Positions 33,901-46,700 of a stretch of DNA of 64,000 nt are shown one piece after another (positions within the stretch are counted from its first letter, which is position 1; every line of letters starts with the position of its first letter). Made by a program: the position numbers and the translations under genes. The stretch is taken from the NCBI RefSeq assembly GCF_964355755.1, contig NC_092673.1, forward strand, positions 22,017,001 through 22,081,000, in the 5' to 3' direction. The notes below the pieces were generated by a model. That model was not told the DNA's origin. It was given only the letters and a program-made list of their open reading frames with translations, and did not search any database. This DNA comes from Antedon mediterranea (Eukaryota; Echinodermata; Crinoidea; Comatulida; Antedonidae).

Positions 33901-35019
33901 CTCCTGGGACATAGCTGGCTAGAGCCGCGGCGCGAAAATAAACAGAGAAATTAAAAGGAAAAAATTATTTAGAAAATTGTGATTTAGATCAATTCAAAAT
34001 CACAATCAAATCAAAATTTAAAATAGCTTTTAATTAAACGTAAGACTATAGAGACACAAATTATGAAAAACATTTAATATTAAACATACAAAATGGTCTA
34101 TTTAAAGTTTTATTTTTTATTTACCTTTTTTAATTTTTTAAGGACAATAAAATACATCTTAAAATAATCAAGAAGAATGACAATTAACAATTAGAAAGCA
34201 AATTGAAAAACAAAAAACACTATGAACTGGTCATATTGAATCATGGAATTTATATTCAGTAAATCGTTGATGAAATCAGCACATGGTAATATTATACACA
34301 ATCATTTAAAAGCAATCGAAATGGACCAAACATCCATCTGTAGTGATTACCGTGTAAATCCAAGTAGAATATGTAATATTATGAATCATCTTGGAATCAT
34401 CCATGCATATAAAATATTAATATATTCTACTGATGTTTTACCGTCTTTTGGGAGTAGTGTTAAGAATTTCATTGTAAATGTGGAATTGAATTTTTAACAT
34501 TATCGTCTTCCTATAAAGGCAAATTAGGCATTTCCTCTTGTTTGATGATAAACTGATGTTTTATAAATTAGATATAACCATATAAGACTTGATTTTCAAG
34601 TTATACTACTTACGGTTACCAGTAAATAATTTTAATTTGCTTTGCAATGCTTTGTGTCACCGATTATTCTATATTTATTTCAAAACTATCTATATTTACA
34701 GTATCCTATCATCTCAGCAAGTTGGAAAACGTGAATGAAGGAAACACAAATAAAATATAAATAAATTTTGTTATAAAATTACATGTCTATCTATTTAATG
34801 TAATTAATTATACCATTCATGTAAGTGAATGTAACATCTGTACAATAATTTTACATATTTACCAACAATTTAAATTATAATGAGAAATCAGGTTGCCTGA
34901 CAATTTTTTTCTACAAATGACGAAACTTTTTTTTTTTTTATTAGAAACAAATCCATAGTTTCAAAAGCATTTTCTCATAATAATATACTTGTTTAAGAGG
35001 TTTAGATATAGAAATCAAA
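33901..35019. other. AT-rich noncoding DNA, nothing recognised
   Basis: The 84-codon ORF at 34243 shows no family resemblance and no splice context, and is treated as chance. Confidence 0.4.
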
Positions 35020-35240
35020 TGTAGATATAAAGTTTGCAGTACACCGCATGTCCAAAAAGCAGTTGAGTTTCTCGACGTTTCGATCAATACACTTTGATTG
35101 TCGTCAGGAGTGAGAATATAAGAACAATTAATACTTGAAATATTGCGTTTAATTGAAACATATTGTGTGTGCGAGAGTTTGGTGTTCACATCATCTTTAT
35201 TATAATAATTGAGAATATGTCCTATTCTCAAAATGTCCAT
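35020..35240 (-). repeat. possible retroelement 3' fragment
   Basis: On the minus strand, 'cctgacgacaatcaaagtgt' precedes 'gaaacgtcgagaaactcaac'. A direct 'opposed-answer' phrase of this type (ctgacga...gaaacgtcg) is common in the 3' parts of Penelope-like and some other retroelements of aquatic animals. The surrounding 99-codon frame is AT-rich elsewhere. The assignment is from memory of motif style and weak. Confidence 0.2.
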
Positions 35241-35321
35241 CGATCATTATGAAGTGCGATTGTTTTTTTTTCCATTTATAATTTTTATTGATTTTTGCAT
35301 AACATTAAAAAAAAAATTCAA

Positions 35322-35535
35322 TTGTGACGGACCAGATTCAAATTATGGTGTCCAGAAACAACATCAAGACAAATGGTAGAAAAGGAGAACAGAGTTGGGA
35401 TGGAAATCATGGAAGCAAGCCAAACCTGTGGCCAGGGACTGGGTGCGTTGACAGAGTAATCTTGTAGCCTTATGCACCAAAGAGCCCAAAGAAGATAGGT
35501 AGGTAGGTAGGTAGGTAGGTACGGTAGGTAGATTT
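35322..35535 (+). pseudogene. 3' end of a decayed LINE reverse transcriptase
   Basis: One plus-strand frame with two in-frame stops reads ELGWKSWKQAKPVARDWVR, stop, QSNLVALCTKEPKEDR, stop. The W..A...A+DW.+W...V.ALC...KEDR pattern is the typical C-terminus of CR1/jockey-type LINE polymerases. It is followed by a (GGTA)n tail (35496-35532), like the short tandem tails of such LINEs. It is clearly non-functional. Confidence 0.6.
35496..35532 (+). repeat. (GGTA)n microsatellite
   Basis: Tandem 'aggt' units with one interruption ('acggtagg'), directly after the decayed LINE C-terminus. It is probably that element's tail. Confidence 0.9.
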
Positions 35536-37157
35536 AAATGTCTTGTCTGCTAATACCTTATTTTGTGCACGAACAATTTAAACTCGGAGTGAAAGGGACT
35601 CTCTAAACCCTTCTTCCTTACATTCTTAATTATTTAGTTTTATCAAAGCTAGGAGAAAGAGGAAGTAACAGTTCAAATGAACTCAGTACACCTTTAAAAT
35701 AAGATTAGGAGATATGATGGTATATAGGTCTAAATAATTAAGTACATAGATGAAAAATAAAAAGGATGAAAACATTTGCAAATATTTTTCCAAGGACCTT
35801 CAAAGGCTTTGACAACAACCTAACTGTACCACTCATCCTAATCTCGTTTAACTTTGACCTGTTGGTTGCACTTTCTACACAATACCATATAGTACACAAT
35901 AATCATGCTTTGTTTACATTCTAAAAACAATAAGAGTCAAAATCCAAAACATTGCAGGTCAATTAGATCACAGTTATCATCATTCACAACCAGGCCAATA
36001 TGGGTTGTATTGTAGGCCATATATCTGAAATGTAAAAACTGACATAAATCGCTGATGAATTTTGGTGCCAGCAAAAATAATAAAAAATGGGTTGTTCATG
36101 TTAGATATACTATCAATTATATATTATCAATTATTATTTAATATTTATTTATTCATTTATTTATTTATTTATTCTGTCTTTATACTGAATGACACTTTCA
36201 GTGCTAAAGCATTGATTTCCAAAGTGGTTCAATATACTTTTCTGACAGTCGCGTAACACCTAGAGTTAAAGAAAACTGCTCAGAAATAAGGAGGTGGAAA
36301 AATAAAATTCAAATACATAATTATTTTAAACCAATAATTACGAACTGACAAAAATTCAAGAAAAAACACATATGAAATGCTTGTTTGATAAATAGGAAAA
36401 ATGTGTGCCAAGTCAGTGATAGGCCTACAGTAGTTAGGTCTACAGTACTACAGTAGATGCAACATTTGTAGTTCATCAAGCATCACAGCCAACGGCTCAA
36501 AAAACTAGTTTTATCAGCCTTGATCTTTTATGTCTTGTTTAAGGTATTACCAATATCATCTTACCAACATTTAATATTCTTTATGAAAGTCAATCCCAAG
36601 TCTTTTTGCATACTTGTCACCTATATTAGTTATATTGTGCAACACAATTTACAGGCTGAATGAACTTGGGCTAATTTAAAACTTCTATTGACACCTAGTT
36701 AAGATCAATATGGTTCTCAATTACCAACGGTCTTTATGAACTTTTAAATTGAAACTTCACAGGGCTAAGCCTGGCACAAAAGATTCCCATGTTTATTTTT
36801 CTGTTGTCACAAGATGAAACAGGCTTTTGATGCCCATTTCTTAAGTACACATTCTGCTTTTAAATTAAAACTTCAAAGAGCTTGCTTAGGACAATAGATG
36901 TTTATTTTTTTGTAGTTACTAAAACGAAACAAGTCTGTTATACCCTTTTCTGTATATACACACAATGGACTGTGTTTACTTTATGATCAATCCTTGTTCC
37001 TAAATAATGAACTTGCATTACTGTTGTACATGCTTAAAAATGACATTGAGACAAAAGTTGTTGACCTGATATTTAGGTCAAAGAAAAAATTAAAAACTTA
37101 CAGTTTGAAAACATAATCATTAAAAATGTATAAACATTATTATTATTGTAAAATGAA
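35536..37157. other. AT-rich noncoding DNA
   Basis: No gene is supported. A TTTA-type microsatellite lies near 36147-36172; otherwise nothing is recognised. Confidence 0.4.
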
Positions 37158-37562
37158 GTGGTAATAATAATAATAATATTTATTGGTTACTCTCTATTAA
37201 AACGGAGGAACACTCTCGTAACAAGAGGTTCGACCCATACAAAATGTTTACAAATAAAGTCATACAGTTGATTGAAATATATATTTATACTGGGTAACCT
37301 CTTCAGTCAAAGACTGGTCTCCCAGAGGGCCCAGTTGGTGATCAGTGGCTGTGATGTAACCTCCTACTCGTCTCGAAAGATGTACTAGGTTCTTTAAAGT
37401 GCACACGAGCAAGTTGTGTACACTGGACCTACGGTTTATAGTCCTTATCCGAGAAGACTCGTTCTACCACCAGAACCATGGAGTGAGTGAGCCTCGAACC
37501 CCTGCCGATGTTATGGCTACGTGATTACGGTTCCACTGTCTTAACCGCTCGGCCACTCACCC
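37158..37562 (-). repeat. tRNA-derived SINE, copy 2 (nearly complete)
   Basis: Minus-strand order: head with a well-kept A box 'gtgagtggccgagcggttaa' and B box 'ggggttcgaggctcac', then a body ('cgtaggtccagtgtacac', 'gtacatctttcgagacgagt', 'ctctgggagaccagtctttg'), then a LINE-like tail ending in (ATT)n-type repeats at ~37160. The RNA polymerase III boxes are close to Leu/Ser tRNA consensus. It is the better-preserved relative of 15318-15560. Confidence 0.88.
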
Positions 37563-39179
37563 ACACAGTTATTACAATATATATAAATCCAAAGGCAAAT
37601 AACTGAAAAAAATGACAATGCTGTGGGTATTAGTGGCTGGATCTCAATGGAGATACAAAAAAAAAAGCAAAAAAACAATAAAGTAAAACAGCCAGAAAAG
37701 TTAGGAGAGCTTTTGGGCAACACTAGCCCTTCATCAGTGCAAATATATATATATACAAGTACAAAAAGTTAATAATGGGTCACAATTACATATTATCAAG
37801 CAGCACAAATTCTACTGACTTACTAACAGTAAAAATTAAAGATAAAAGAAAAAAAAATCAAATTAAGGGGTAGAAATGTTTTTCAATATTTCAGTCCTAT
37901 GTGACATAGTTAGCTTTAATTAAAAATGATTTACTTTTATTGTCAAGAATAAAGCAAATTGATAAACTTTATAAAACTTATAACAGATCTAGAAACTAAC
38001 ATAGGGTAACCATTATTTTATTAGAAAGACTACTACTACTACTTTGTATGTGCTGAAAAATGTTACATGAATGTGAAAAATAGAGTAGTTATTACTTGAG
38101 GCGACGTCCGAGAAAAATGTGCAAATTGTAACAATAGAATATGGATTATAAACTACGAAAGGTGTGTCACCGTAAGTTGTATATCAAATATAATGAGAAA
38201 ATAAATCAAGTAATGACAAAGACCAAGTTTGTAAATGTAGCAGAGGACCTAGATCATGTCGTTAATGACACCACAATATACCTCTACAATTACAAAGCAA
38301 GACACAGTTTTCAGAAACATCAATACAATTTTTAATCAAACTGTAATGACTTTTTGAGAGATTCATTATTTTGTGGAATGCTTCAAAATTAACTCAAGAA
38401 TAATATACAAAGTTCCACTACTGTACATGGCGTCTCAAAAATGAATTAAAAAGTTATGTTAAATCGTACGTATATTTACGTACAAGAATGCTATCCAATT
38501 TAAATGCTATATATAGTACAAAATAAAAATAATTTGGCATTAAACTATGGGAAACCCCACTAAAAACATGATATTATAGTGGATAATGACCCACACCATG
38601 AAAATGTCTTCTTCCGGGGTTCTCCCAATTGTTAAAAAATACAGTTTGGTGCCTTTCGTTTTTATGGCGCACACCAAGCAACAAGATGGAAAATCATTCC
38701 CACATTTTATTGTATTTTATACTGACCGAACAAATGAAAATGACAAAAATAAATGAATACTGTATATATATCTATTGTATTACGATCTCATTTTAAAGTT
38801 TGTTTAGATAGAGAAGTTCAGTACATTCCATTGTATGTATACTAAACTCATTTTATCTCATGAAGTAAAATAATTTACTGTACTCTCGACTTAAACTGTT
38901 GATTTTATATCTGGCATTGACTGAAATAAACTTTTTTTTATCATTGTATAAAAAAAAAGTATGACCTGTTTTAAATGTGGAATGCTTTGTTATTTCAAAA
39001 AATTTTGAATAAATTTAACAGAATATAAGAACGTGCTAGAACCAATAATTAGTTTCAGACTCGGGTTACATAAAGTAGAAAATGTTGAACGAAAAACATG
39101 TCAAAATAACTCACAAATGTAGGTTCAAACCATAGAGATATTATGTTCAAACACAACATGAATTATAAAGAAAGTCACT
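37563..39179. other. AT-rich noncoding DNA
   Basis: No gene is supported. The 64-codon ORF at 38141 shows no domain or splice context. Confidence 0.4.
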
Positions 39180-39720
39180 TCACAAATGTGTACACATCTA
39201 GGTATCATTCGTACTCATTGCTCCTTGAAGAATTCAACTAATTTCACAGGAGAGAATTTAATCATTAATTTTACAGAAAACTAAAGCGGCGATACAGCAT
39301 TTCACAGACAATGAGGAGACTAAACATCTCTACTGAACACATTTGAATCAGCAAGCAATTCATTTATAGGTGCTTTGTACAACTTGGCTGCCTTTTGCAC
39401 TCAAACTGTGAATTTAAATCTTACCTAAGAGAGCTATATCCTAGACAATTGACTGATCACAGTAAAGCAGGTATAATAAGTCCTAGACATGAGATTACAG
39501 TGGTGTTTAGCTAAATGGTGCTACACCTCGTTGGAGAGCATCAATGGAATTCAGATAAAGGATGAGTCATACATAATTACACAGGTGATGCTTTAAACAA
39601 ATGAACAAATGAGAGTTGAGATATATCCTGTCAGACAGGCATTCCTAACAGGACAATCAACTTTTAACGCTTTTATCTAATTAATCCTATCCAGATTAAC
39701 TCTTATTCATGTGTTACATA
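39180..39720. promoter_or_regulatory. candidate cis-regulatory block (strongest)
   Basis: About 500 bp of complex, balanced, repeat-free DNA with dense transcription-factor-like words. These include 'tctaattaatcctatccaga', 'ggtgctttgtacaacttggc', GATA-like 'cagataagg' variants, an AP-1-like 'gatgagtcat' and 'cctgtcagacaggcatt', which is self-complementary in part. There is no ORF. It is flanked by AT-rich low-complexity DNA. A second smaller block follows at 39975-40160. Confidence 0.35.
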
Positions 39721-39974
39721 ATATTAACACTAACAGTTGATACTTTACTGTATGGCTTTATTTATATAATTAGACAGGCACTGGATTTACTTAATGCCAT
39801 TATTGTTGAACTTACTACTGTACTGTATTAGTATCACCAAATCCTTAGTTTGAAAAAACAATATAATTTTATTTACCTTGCCATATACAGAATGAAATAT
39901 AAATAAAATAGGAAACAACAATATTAAGTATCAATTCAAAGCACTTCAATTTATTCAAAACATTTCTTAATTTC

Positions 39975-40160
39975 AGACTAACACGAGCAAAAGAAAGATG
40001 ATATCAGTAAATGATTAAAGCCTTGATCAGATCACAGTGGATTTGATCAAATTAACCGAGTTGCCGCCTATATTGACTAAGGCTCAATTCCACCGGTTAA
40101 TTTTACCAACCACTGCCTGCCCACTAGAACTTGCCTGATGGCATTTCTTTTACTTTAGCC
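39975..40160. promoter_or_regulatory. candidate cis-regulatory block
   Basis: A compact complex segment containing 'gattaaagccttgatcagat', 'ggatttgatcaaatt' and 'ccaccggttaattttaccaa'. It has no coding potential. The function is inferred only from texture and from its proximity to the 39180-39720 block. Confidence 0.25.
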
Positions 40161-41980
40161 AAAAGTCCAATGTACCTTTTATCCTATTTAACTAATTCAC
40201 AAACTATTGGTTAAACTGGTTTATTGCATTCATATTTTAGATAGAGGTACTGTATACTTAAAAATTGAAACTCAAATTTAAGGAGCGAGGGTTTGATTTG
40301 AATAATTTCTAAACCGAGGTCGCACTAAACCACTTATAAAAATATAAATAATTTATTAATTAAAACCCATGAATGTTTCATGGTTAATATCAACCAAGTC
40401 CATGTCTGATTTGTGCATTAAACCTTAAAGATATTTGTACAATTATTAAGTTTTTGTAACTTTTGATTTATTAAACTTGGGCATTCAATGAGTTCTACTC
40501 TCTCAGCCATCATGGAACATTAGTGTGGCCACATAAAGAATCCAGAGAATGCAATATCTATCCTCTCCTGCTGGGTTGCTTACTTCATGTCAGAGATACC
40601 TAGGTCATAGGTCAACAATAAACTGTTTATATTATATATTATGGATGAAATACATGTGATCTACTTGCATTAAATAGCTTATATAGCACAAATATACAGG
40701 TAGCAAGCTAGCAATGAAACCACCCTCAAAGCCTAGCGTATTTTATTATTTTGCAATCTATTCTAAACTCATTCATTGTCTACTTTTCTTTTATACAATA
40801 AAACTCCTATTTAGGGGACATCTTTAGGACCCAACAAAGTGTAACATACTGCCCATCATTTGTTTCACAAGTGTCCCCTAAAGAATTCTGTTGCATTTTG
40901 TATTTCATTCCATAATTCGTGAAAGAGAATCTACGAGATACGAGCGTGCGCACGCCCCAATCGGTGAAGACTTGGACATACTTTTTTTTAATAAAGCAAT
41001 ATCAAAAACTAATAATATAATATAATATAATTATTTCATGAAATTCCGATCAAACTTCAAAAAGGTAAGTTCTCGTTTAATCTAACAATTTTACAAGCAC
41101 AATGCTTAAAAATTAAGCATTTGATAAGTGTAAACTTTAATATTTCCATTTATTATAAACCAAAAATATTGAAATTATATCTATTAAAATAAGATACTGA
41201 ACTATAACTAAATTAATATTCTGAATCATTGAAACAAAAACAAATTTGATCAAATTTTTTTTTAAATGTTTAAAAAGTATTCTTAAAACGTACATGATGT
41301 TTTTATTACCGATTAAAAAGATAGCAATTACTAGAGAATTTCTGTAATGCCAATCATTTACATACAAATCTACTTTTATAGATAAAATACAATTAGCAGT
41401 TAAAATACTAGCATACCAACATTTCCATTAGTCAAGGCATTAGTAGTATTAATACAACATGTTATGTCTTCTTTTACGACCAAGATCGTTTATGAAATAC
41501 TACTTGACCCAGATTTTAATGTCAAAAAACAAAAACCTACTTTTTATCAATTTGTAATAAAATAGAATAAAAGTCTTATGATAAAGTTGTGCTTTTTTTT
41601 TTTAATGAAATAAGTGAAAGTTTGCAGTTCTAAATCCAAACGGCATTTATAGTAGTACACTCTTTGTAACAGGGTTGGTCTATTTTACATACTGTTACAC
41701 TTCACAGTTTCAAGGGTATTCATTAATCTAAAAACAAACATAGGGTAAAATATATATTGTCCCATCAAAACATGAAAAATAAAGATTTTAATAAAATGAG
41801 GTACCCAGACGTAATTACATTCTTGGCAATGCAGTTCAAACTCTTCCCAAATGATTAGGTGAATATTCAGACTTGTTACTGCAACCAGGTGTATTAAATC
41901 GCAACTAGACGCGGAACTAGACGCGGAACTAGACGCGGAACTAGAGATAAAACACAGAAATAAGAAAATGCCCAAATATT
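40161..41980. other. AT-rich noncoding DNA with a small minisatellite
   Basis: No gene is supported. A (12-bp)n tandem repeat 'aactagacgcgg' lies at 41902-41945. Words resembling an old palindromic MITE ('cctatttaggggacatc', 'gtgtcccctaaag') occur at 40808-40885. Confidence 0.4.
41902..41945 (+). repeat. 12-bp tandem repeat
   Basis: 'aactagacgcgg' is repeated about three and a half times, with unusually high CpG for the region. Confidence 0.95.
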
Positions 41981-42042
41981 GTTCCTGCCAAGAAATTGGG
42001 ATAATTCATTAATCGGTTATTTTCTCACAGCAGAAACAAGTC
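41981..42042 (+). mobile_element. diverged Harbinger-like terminal fragment
   Basis: 'cctgccaagaaattggg', 'ttaatcggttattttct' and 'cagcagaaaca' follow the order of the right end of element A (19733-19828) with substitutions and a deletion. No opposite end is found nearby, so it is an old partial copy. Confidence 0.5.
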
Positions 42043-45000
42043 ATTGGTAATAACCTAGAGCCATTATTTCTAGCTAACTAATTCATTGAGCTTACACTAA
42101 TATCTACAGCTCAATATAGATTTAATAGCACTACATTAATATCATAAAATCATTAATGCTGTAAGGACTATTTCATAGAAATGCATCATCCATATAAGAC
42201 CGGTAGGACACCTGTTTACATTACTTTGATTGATTGCAAGAAGCCTTCAATTCACAAAAATGCATTCGCATTTGTACAATGCGTAAAACCACAATCTTAT
42301 AATTCTCTACAGGAAATAAACCTGAACAACATGTCGCCTGTGGGTAACAAATCTTAAGCCAGAACTGAACAATATCAACAAGAAAACGCAAATAAAAAAT
42401 TTGTATTCTGTCTTTAGAATCTGTTGCTTGCGAATAATTCAACATTTGTAAGAGTTCAACTACTTTGTGATCAGGTTCAGATGGCCATTCAGTGCTTTGG
42501 TTTCACTACCTGCCAATTAAAATACGCTGTACACTAAAGCAAATAAAACTGTTGTATAAATAATGAAATAAACTGATTTGCAATAAAAATAAATACCAGT
42601 CTACTAAAATGTGTAATCAGTATAATCTTTATTGCGTTCTCAAACCGAGAAAATATCTTCTTAATTCAGAAGCTAGGAAAATAGACACGGAAATATTATT
42701 ATAAAACATTATCAAATTATACAGATTACTATACATTTCTTTAAAAACTTTATAAATATTAGTTATTTGGAAACTTTCAAATTGATATAATTAAAAAGAA
42801 AAGAAAGAAAAATGCTCATTTACTTGGTGTCAGTCATATTTACAGTTTTGGTGATGAAAGTCAGAATAAATTGTGATATTTAGAACCATTTTTATAGTCG
42901 GTTCTTTTGTGAAGACCAGAATAATAAAGTTTTAAAACAGTTTTATCCTTCTCATCAGTAGAAACTGAAAAGAGTATGGTATTTGTTTTATAATTGTTTG
43001 ATTCAAACAATAGTGAAACAAGAATATTTAAAATCTGACCAAAATTATTACACTATGTTGACAATAATGATGACTGTGGTACGTTCCCACATGAAGAAAT
43101 GGTTGCAGACTAGTCCATTCTGGTACCCAGGTGTTCAATAACTTTTTACTTTTCATATCTAAACCCTCCCTCTGGAGAGCATGGGCTATTGTCGGTTTAT
43201 CCAGGTAAGCTTGGCATGAAATAGAATATAAACTTATGAATCTACTGTATGATGATAAAACTTTTTTTATGAAATAAAATAATAATTATTATGTCACTGA
43301 CAGTGATAAGAAATTATGATGATGACAATACATTATGAAATTATTATGACTACTAGTGACAATTAGACTCTTTGTCACTTTCATTATGCACTGTAGTGAC
43401 AATGTCTGAAATAACATTACCATATTATCACAATAAAATGCTGCAAGCAATGAAACACGAATGAAGACACCAGCATTTCAGACAGGAAATGAAAGCTGAA
43501 TTAAGACTTTTATTTCACTAATCAATTTCTCTTCCGATGAGAAGTGACAAAGGGATAACATCAAAGGTAGTAGACAAAAAAGCTATTCTGAGTTACGATG
43601 AAACAATAACAGGCGTTAACAGATTCCAATACAATGCACTCAACAATATTAAAATTCTTATAAAATTAATTATTTTTTTTAAATTGTATTTTTGAATGCA
43701 GATGTTTTTATGATTGAACTAAAAAGAACTTGTCACGGTCTATTTATAGATGTAATTATGTATATTTCATTGAACTAATGATGAACATTGACAAATATAT
43801 AAAATGTGTGAAGACACAAAAAAACAAGTAAGGTTGAGAATTTCTCAATGTTTCAGTTCAAATGTCAAGCCACCTGGAATAACTAGTACTATGAACACAA
43901 ATGATGAGTCCCAATTGGTCCCTAGACTTTCAGAACATAGGAAAGTTACCAAATTGGACCTTAATACTGTAGATGATAGATGAATATACAATATCTGTTA
44001 TAATAATTCCAGCTATTTTAGCCTAAATTGCTTGTATTAAAAAATTTCATATATGTGCTGTTTCACGGAGCTATAAATTAATTTTTTAATAGTTGATATG
44101 GTAAGAATAAATTCCTCATCTGATATTTTGTGTATTAATTTATAAATTAAACAAAATGAGTTATTATTATTATTATATACAGTACTGTAGAAGGTCAAGT
44201 TGATATTCAGTAACAGCTAATTCTCACAATGCATTAAACTAATTATGTCCATTAGAGTTTGTTTACCCTTCTAGTTGATTGCTTAAAACAACTTAATAAT
44301 TTCTGGGAACCATAGGGAAAATCTCCTATTCCTTGTACAGGTATCTTAATTAAGTCTACTGAACCAAATAATTGCATATCATGGTCATATGATTGATGAA
44401 AGAATTCACAAGTTAAAAAGTTAATACTACCTAAAGGCAACATCAAGCACTTTGCTATTATTTGTACTTAAAGGAATTAATCTAGCGTAAGTGACATCAA
44501 CTGTAATTACAAATGCAGAAGGCACAATTTTAACAATACTTGAATATTCACAACAGTATAAACTAATTAAGAGATTCTTACAGTTTATACTATTCCCAAA
44601 AAATGACTTCTTGCTAATTAATTATTATTATTATATTATATTTCTGATCAAAACTAATCAAAGCAAAAACAAATAGTATATACAAATATTAGATAGTGCC
44701 ATAACACAGCACCATGGGCAAAACACATTCGCCCTAATAATTAATAATCCCGACTCCCTGTCAGGGCTACCACAGGTTTGTTAGTAGATAACCACCTCTT
44801 GTATTTCATGTTTCATGACATAATCTTTTTTTTATAGTATAACAATCTTTAGAGCAAATAAACCCTTTGGAGTCCTTTACTTTAATAAACATCAATTGAC
44901 AATGTATTTTTATATTACTTTTAACTGTACTTAGATACTGCACTCATTATTATAGAGGGCTACACACTATATAAAGCTGATCCACCTGGAAAGAAATTTG

Positions 45001-45156
45001 AGACAGCAAGCCTCCCGATTTTCCGTCTTGGCTTTTCCACGGTACAGATTATTATAGCGATCTCTATGGCTTTTACAATTACTAGTCTTTTTATTTACCA
45101 TCAGTAATTAATGATTTCCTGCATTAAATAGCAACGGAAATGGTAACTTAACTCAC
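42043..45156. other. AT-rich noncoding DNA
   Basis: No gene is supported. It contains the second copy of the 29-bp dispersed motif (43183-43211) and a moderately complex segment at ~43440-43640 of unknown role. Confidence 0.4.
43183..43211 (+). repeat. dispersed 29-bp motif, copy 2
   Basis: Identical over 29 bases to 10536-10564, ending in CCAG/GTAAGC. The left neighbours are also loosely similar (GAGGAGAAA and GGAGAGCAT). Confidence 0.6.
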
Positions 45157-45173
45157 CTAATAATTGCATTCCT

Positions 45174-45255
45174 TTACATCGAGAACAAGGCACCACCAGT
45201 CACCTCTTTCCGTTTTGGTTTTCCCATCCACTGCTTCCATGCATGAATTGGCCGC
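45174..45255 (-). CDS. candidate terminal exon (low confidence)
   Basis: On the minus strand a good 3' splice site (aaccatttttgcag) is followed by a frame reading RPIHAWKQWMGKPKRKEVTG, then GALFSM and TAA. The composition is more coding-like than the surroundings. A consensus donor GTGAGT at 45156-45151 would close a 99-base exon (45157-45255). That exon is not open throughout in any frame, so a last coding exon ending at the TAA is the better reading. A second frame ends at TAG exactly at the donor. No family is recognised and no partner exon was found. Confidence 0.25.
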
Positions 45256-46560
45256 CTGCAAAAATGGTTATTTATGTCTATAGATGGCGCTATTTTAAAT
45301 ATATCTCTTGTCAGAAAAATGGTTCTCTGTACTCTTTTTAATTGTCAATAATATTATATTATTATGGTTACCTTTTCATAATCCGTACCTTCTTCTATAA
45401 TAGTAAGGAACAAATCAATCATCATTCCAAATACAAGAACATTTCTACCTAGAAATGTCCAAACAACCCTCCATTTACTTATAGTTGTTGATGTTTCACA
45501 TTCTTGGCCACAAGAGTCTCACTTTCATCCACCAATGTTTCTTTAGTTTTAGCCTAAAATGTACTTATTTTGATTGTTCTTATTCTGGTCTTGTAAATTG
45601 TCAATTTGGATTTTAAAAACATGTTAAAGTTTTAAAAGATCGACAATGGATAAAAGTTGATTAAAAAGTTAGTATAATGATATAATCGTCTGTTGGTTAA
45701 CAAAAACTGTCCATGAATTTAACAAGAAGTTTTACCCTGATTATATGTTGTCGTGGAGGTATAATGTTGTATTCACATTTTTGTTCTTTTGTTACTCAAC
45801 TTATATTTTTTTTCTGCGAATTTAACCTTTAAGTGTTCTTTTAAAAAGGCATATTTTTACAACCGGCCCAAACTTAAAAATTAGTACGCTGGAAGGCCAA
45901 AATATAGTAAAGTCAACATGTACATAACACATTTATTTCCCTTAACTATCATTTTGATATAGTGAAATTTCTCCACCATTTTTTATTGTTCAGAATTTAT
46001 CCAATGTAAAAATAAACGACCCTGTTTATGTGTGATGAAACATGATATGATACTTGATTGGTGATAAAGTTTTTACACAGAGAGCAAAGCTGAGATTGTA
46101 ATAGCGCCCCCAATACTTACATATACTTGAATGATAATCAGTGTGACATAATTTAGTAGCCCATATGTTTACATTTGTTGCAGGTGTTCTGTAATTAAAT
46201 ACTACACTTCGTTTAGTTGATATTAACCTGAACAAAGTGAACTAATAAAATATCAATATAGAATTGCATTATAATCTTGGCCAGATTTCAATCAAATGGA
46301 TGGTGATACCATTCTATTGGTGATACAGTACATCAATGAGGCATGATGTATGGGGATAAGCCATCAAAATAAAATAAACGTTCAAGCTCAACCTGACCAA
46401 CCACCTCCCCCCTCCACTGGTTCAAAGTGAATAATCAGTCTTTAAAATAAAATGGAATATTTTCATTTATATCAAAGTTGAGACCTAAAATAATAAATGG
46501 TTTATTGTTTTGCTCATTTTTGCAATTTTGAGGTAAGAAGAGTATAGGAGATCTTGAAAT
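45256..46560. other. noncoding DNA, nothing recognised
   Basis: No gene is supported. The 69-codon minus-strand ORF at 46026 shows no domain or splice context. Confidence 0.4.
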
Positions 46561-46700
46561 AAATATTGGAGCCTGGAGTTTAACATGCTTGTTTACCACA
46601 TACCAGAATCATGGGTTTAAATCCTGGTTTCTTCAAGTTTGGAAAGATTTTATCATTTCCAAATTAGCATGACTAGCTATCCGCCTGAGCCACTCTTGTA
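46561..46700 (+). repeat. degenerate tRNA-derived SINE
   Basis: 'tggagtttaacatgcttgtt' (A-box region) is followed by 'catgggtttaaatcctggtt' (B-box region) at the usual spacing, then a SINE-like tail. It shares the A-box word 'ttaacatgcttg' with the minus-strand relic at 2428-2512. Confidence 0.5.

Noticed and set aside
34243-34497. 84-codon ORF as a gene
   Set aside because: AT-rich, with no splice signals in the right places, no coding-like codon bias and no recognisable motif.
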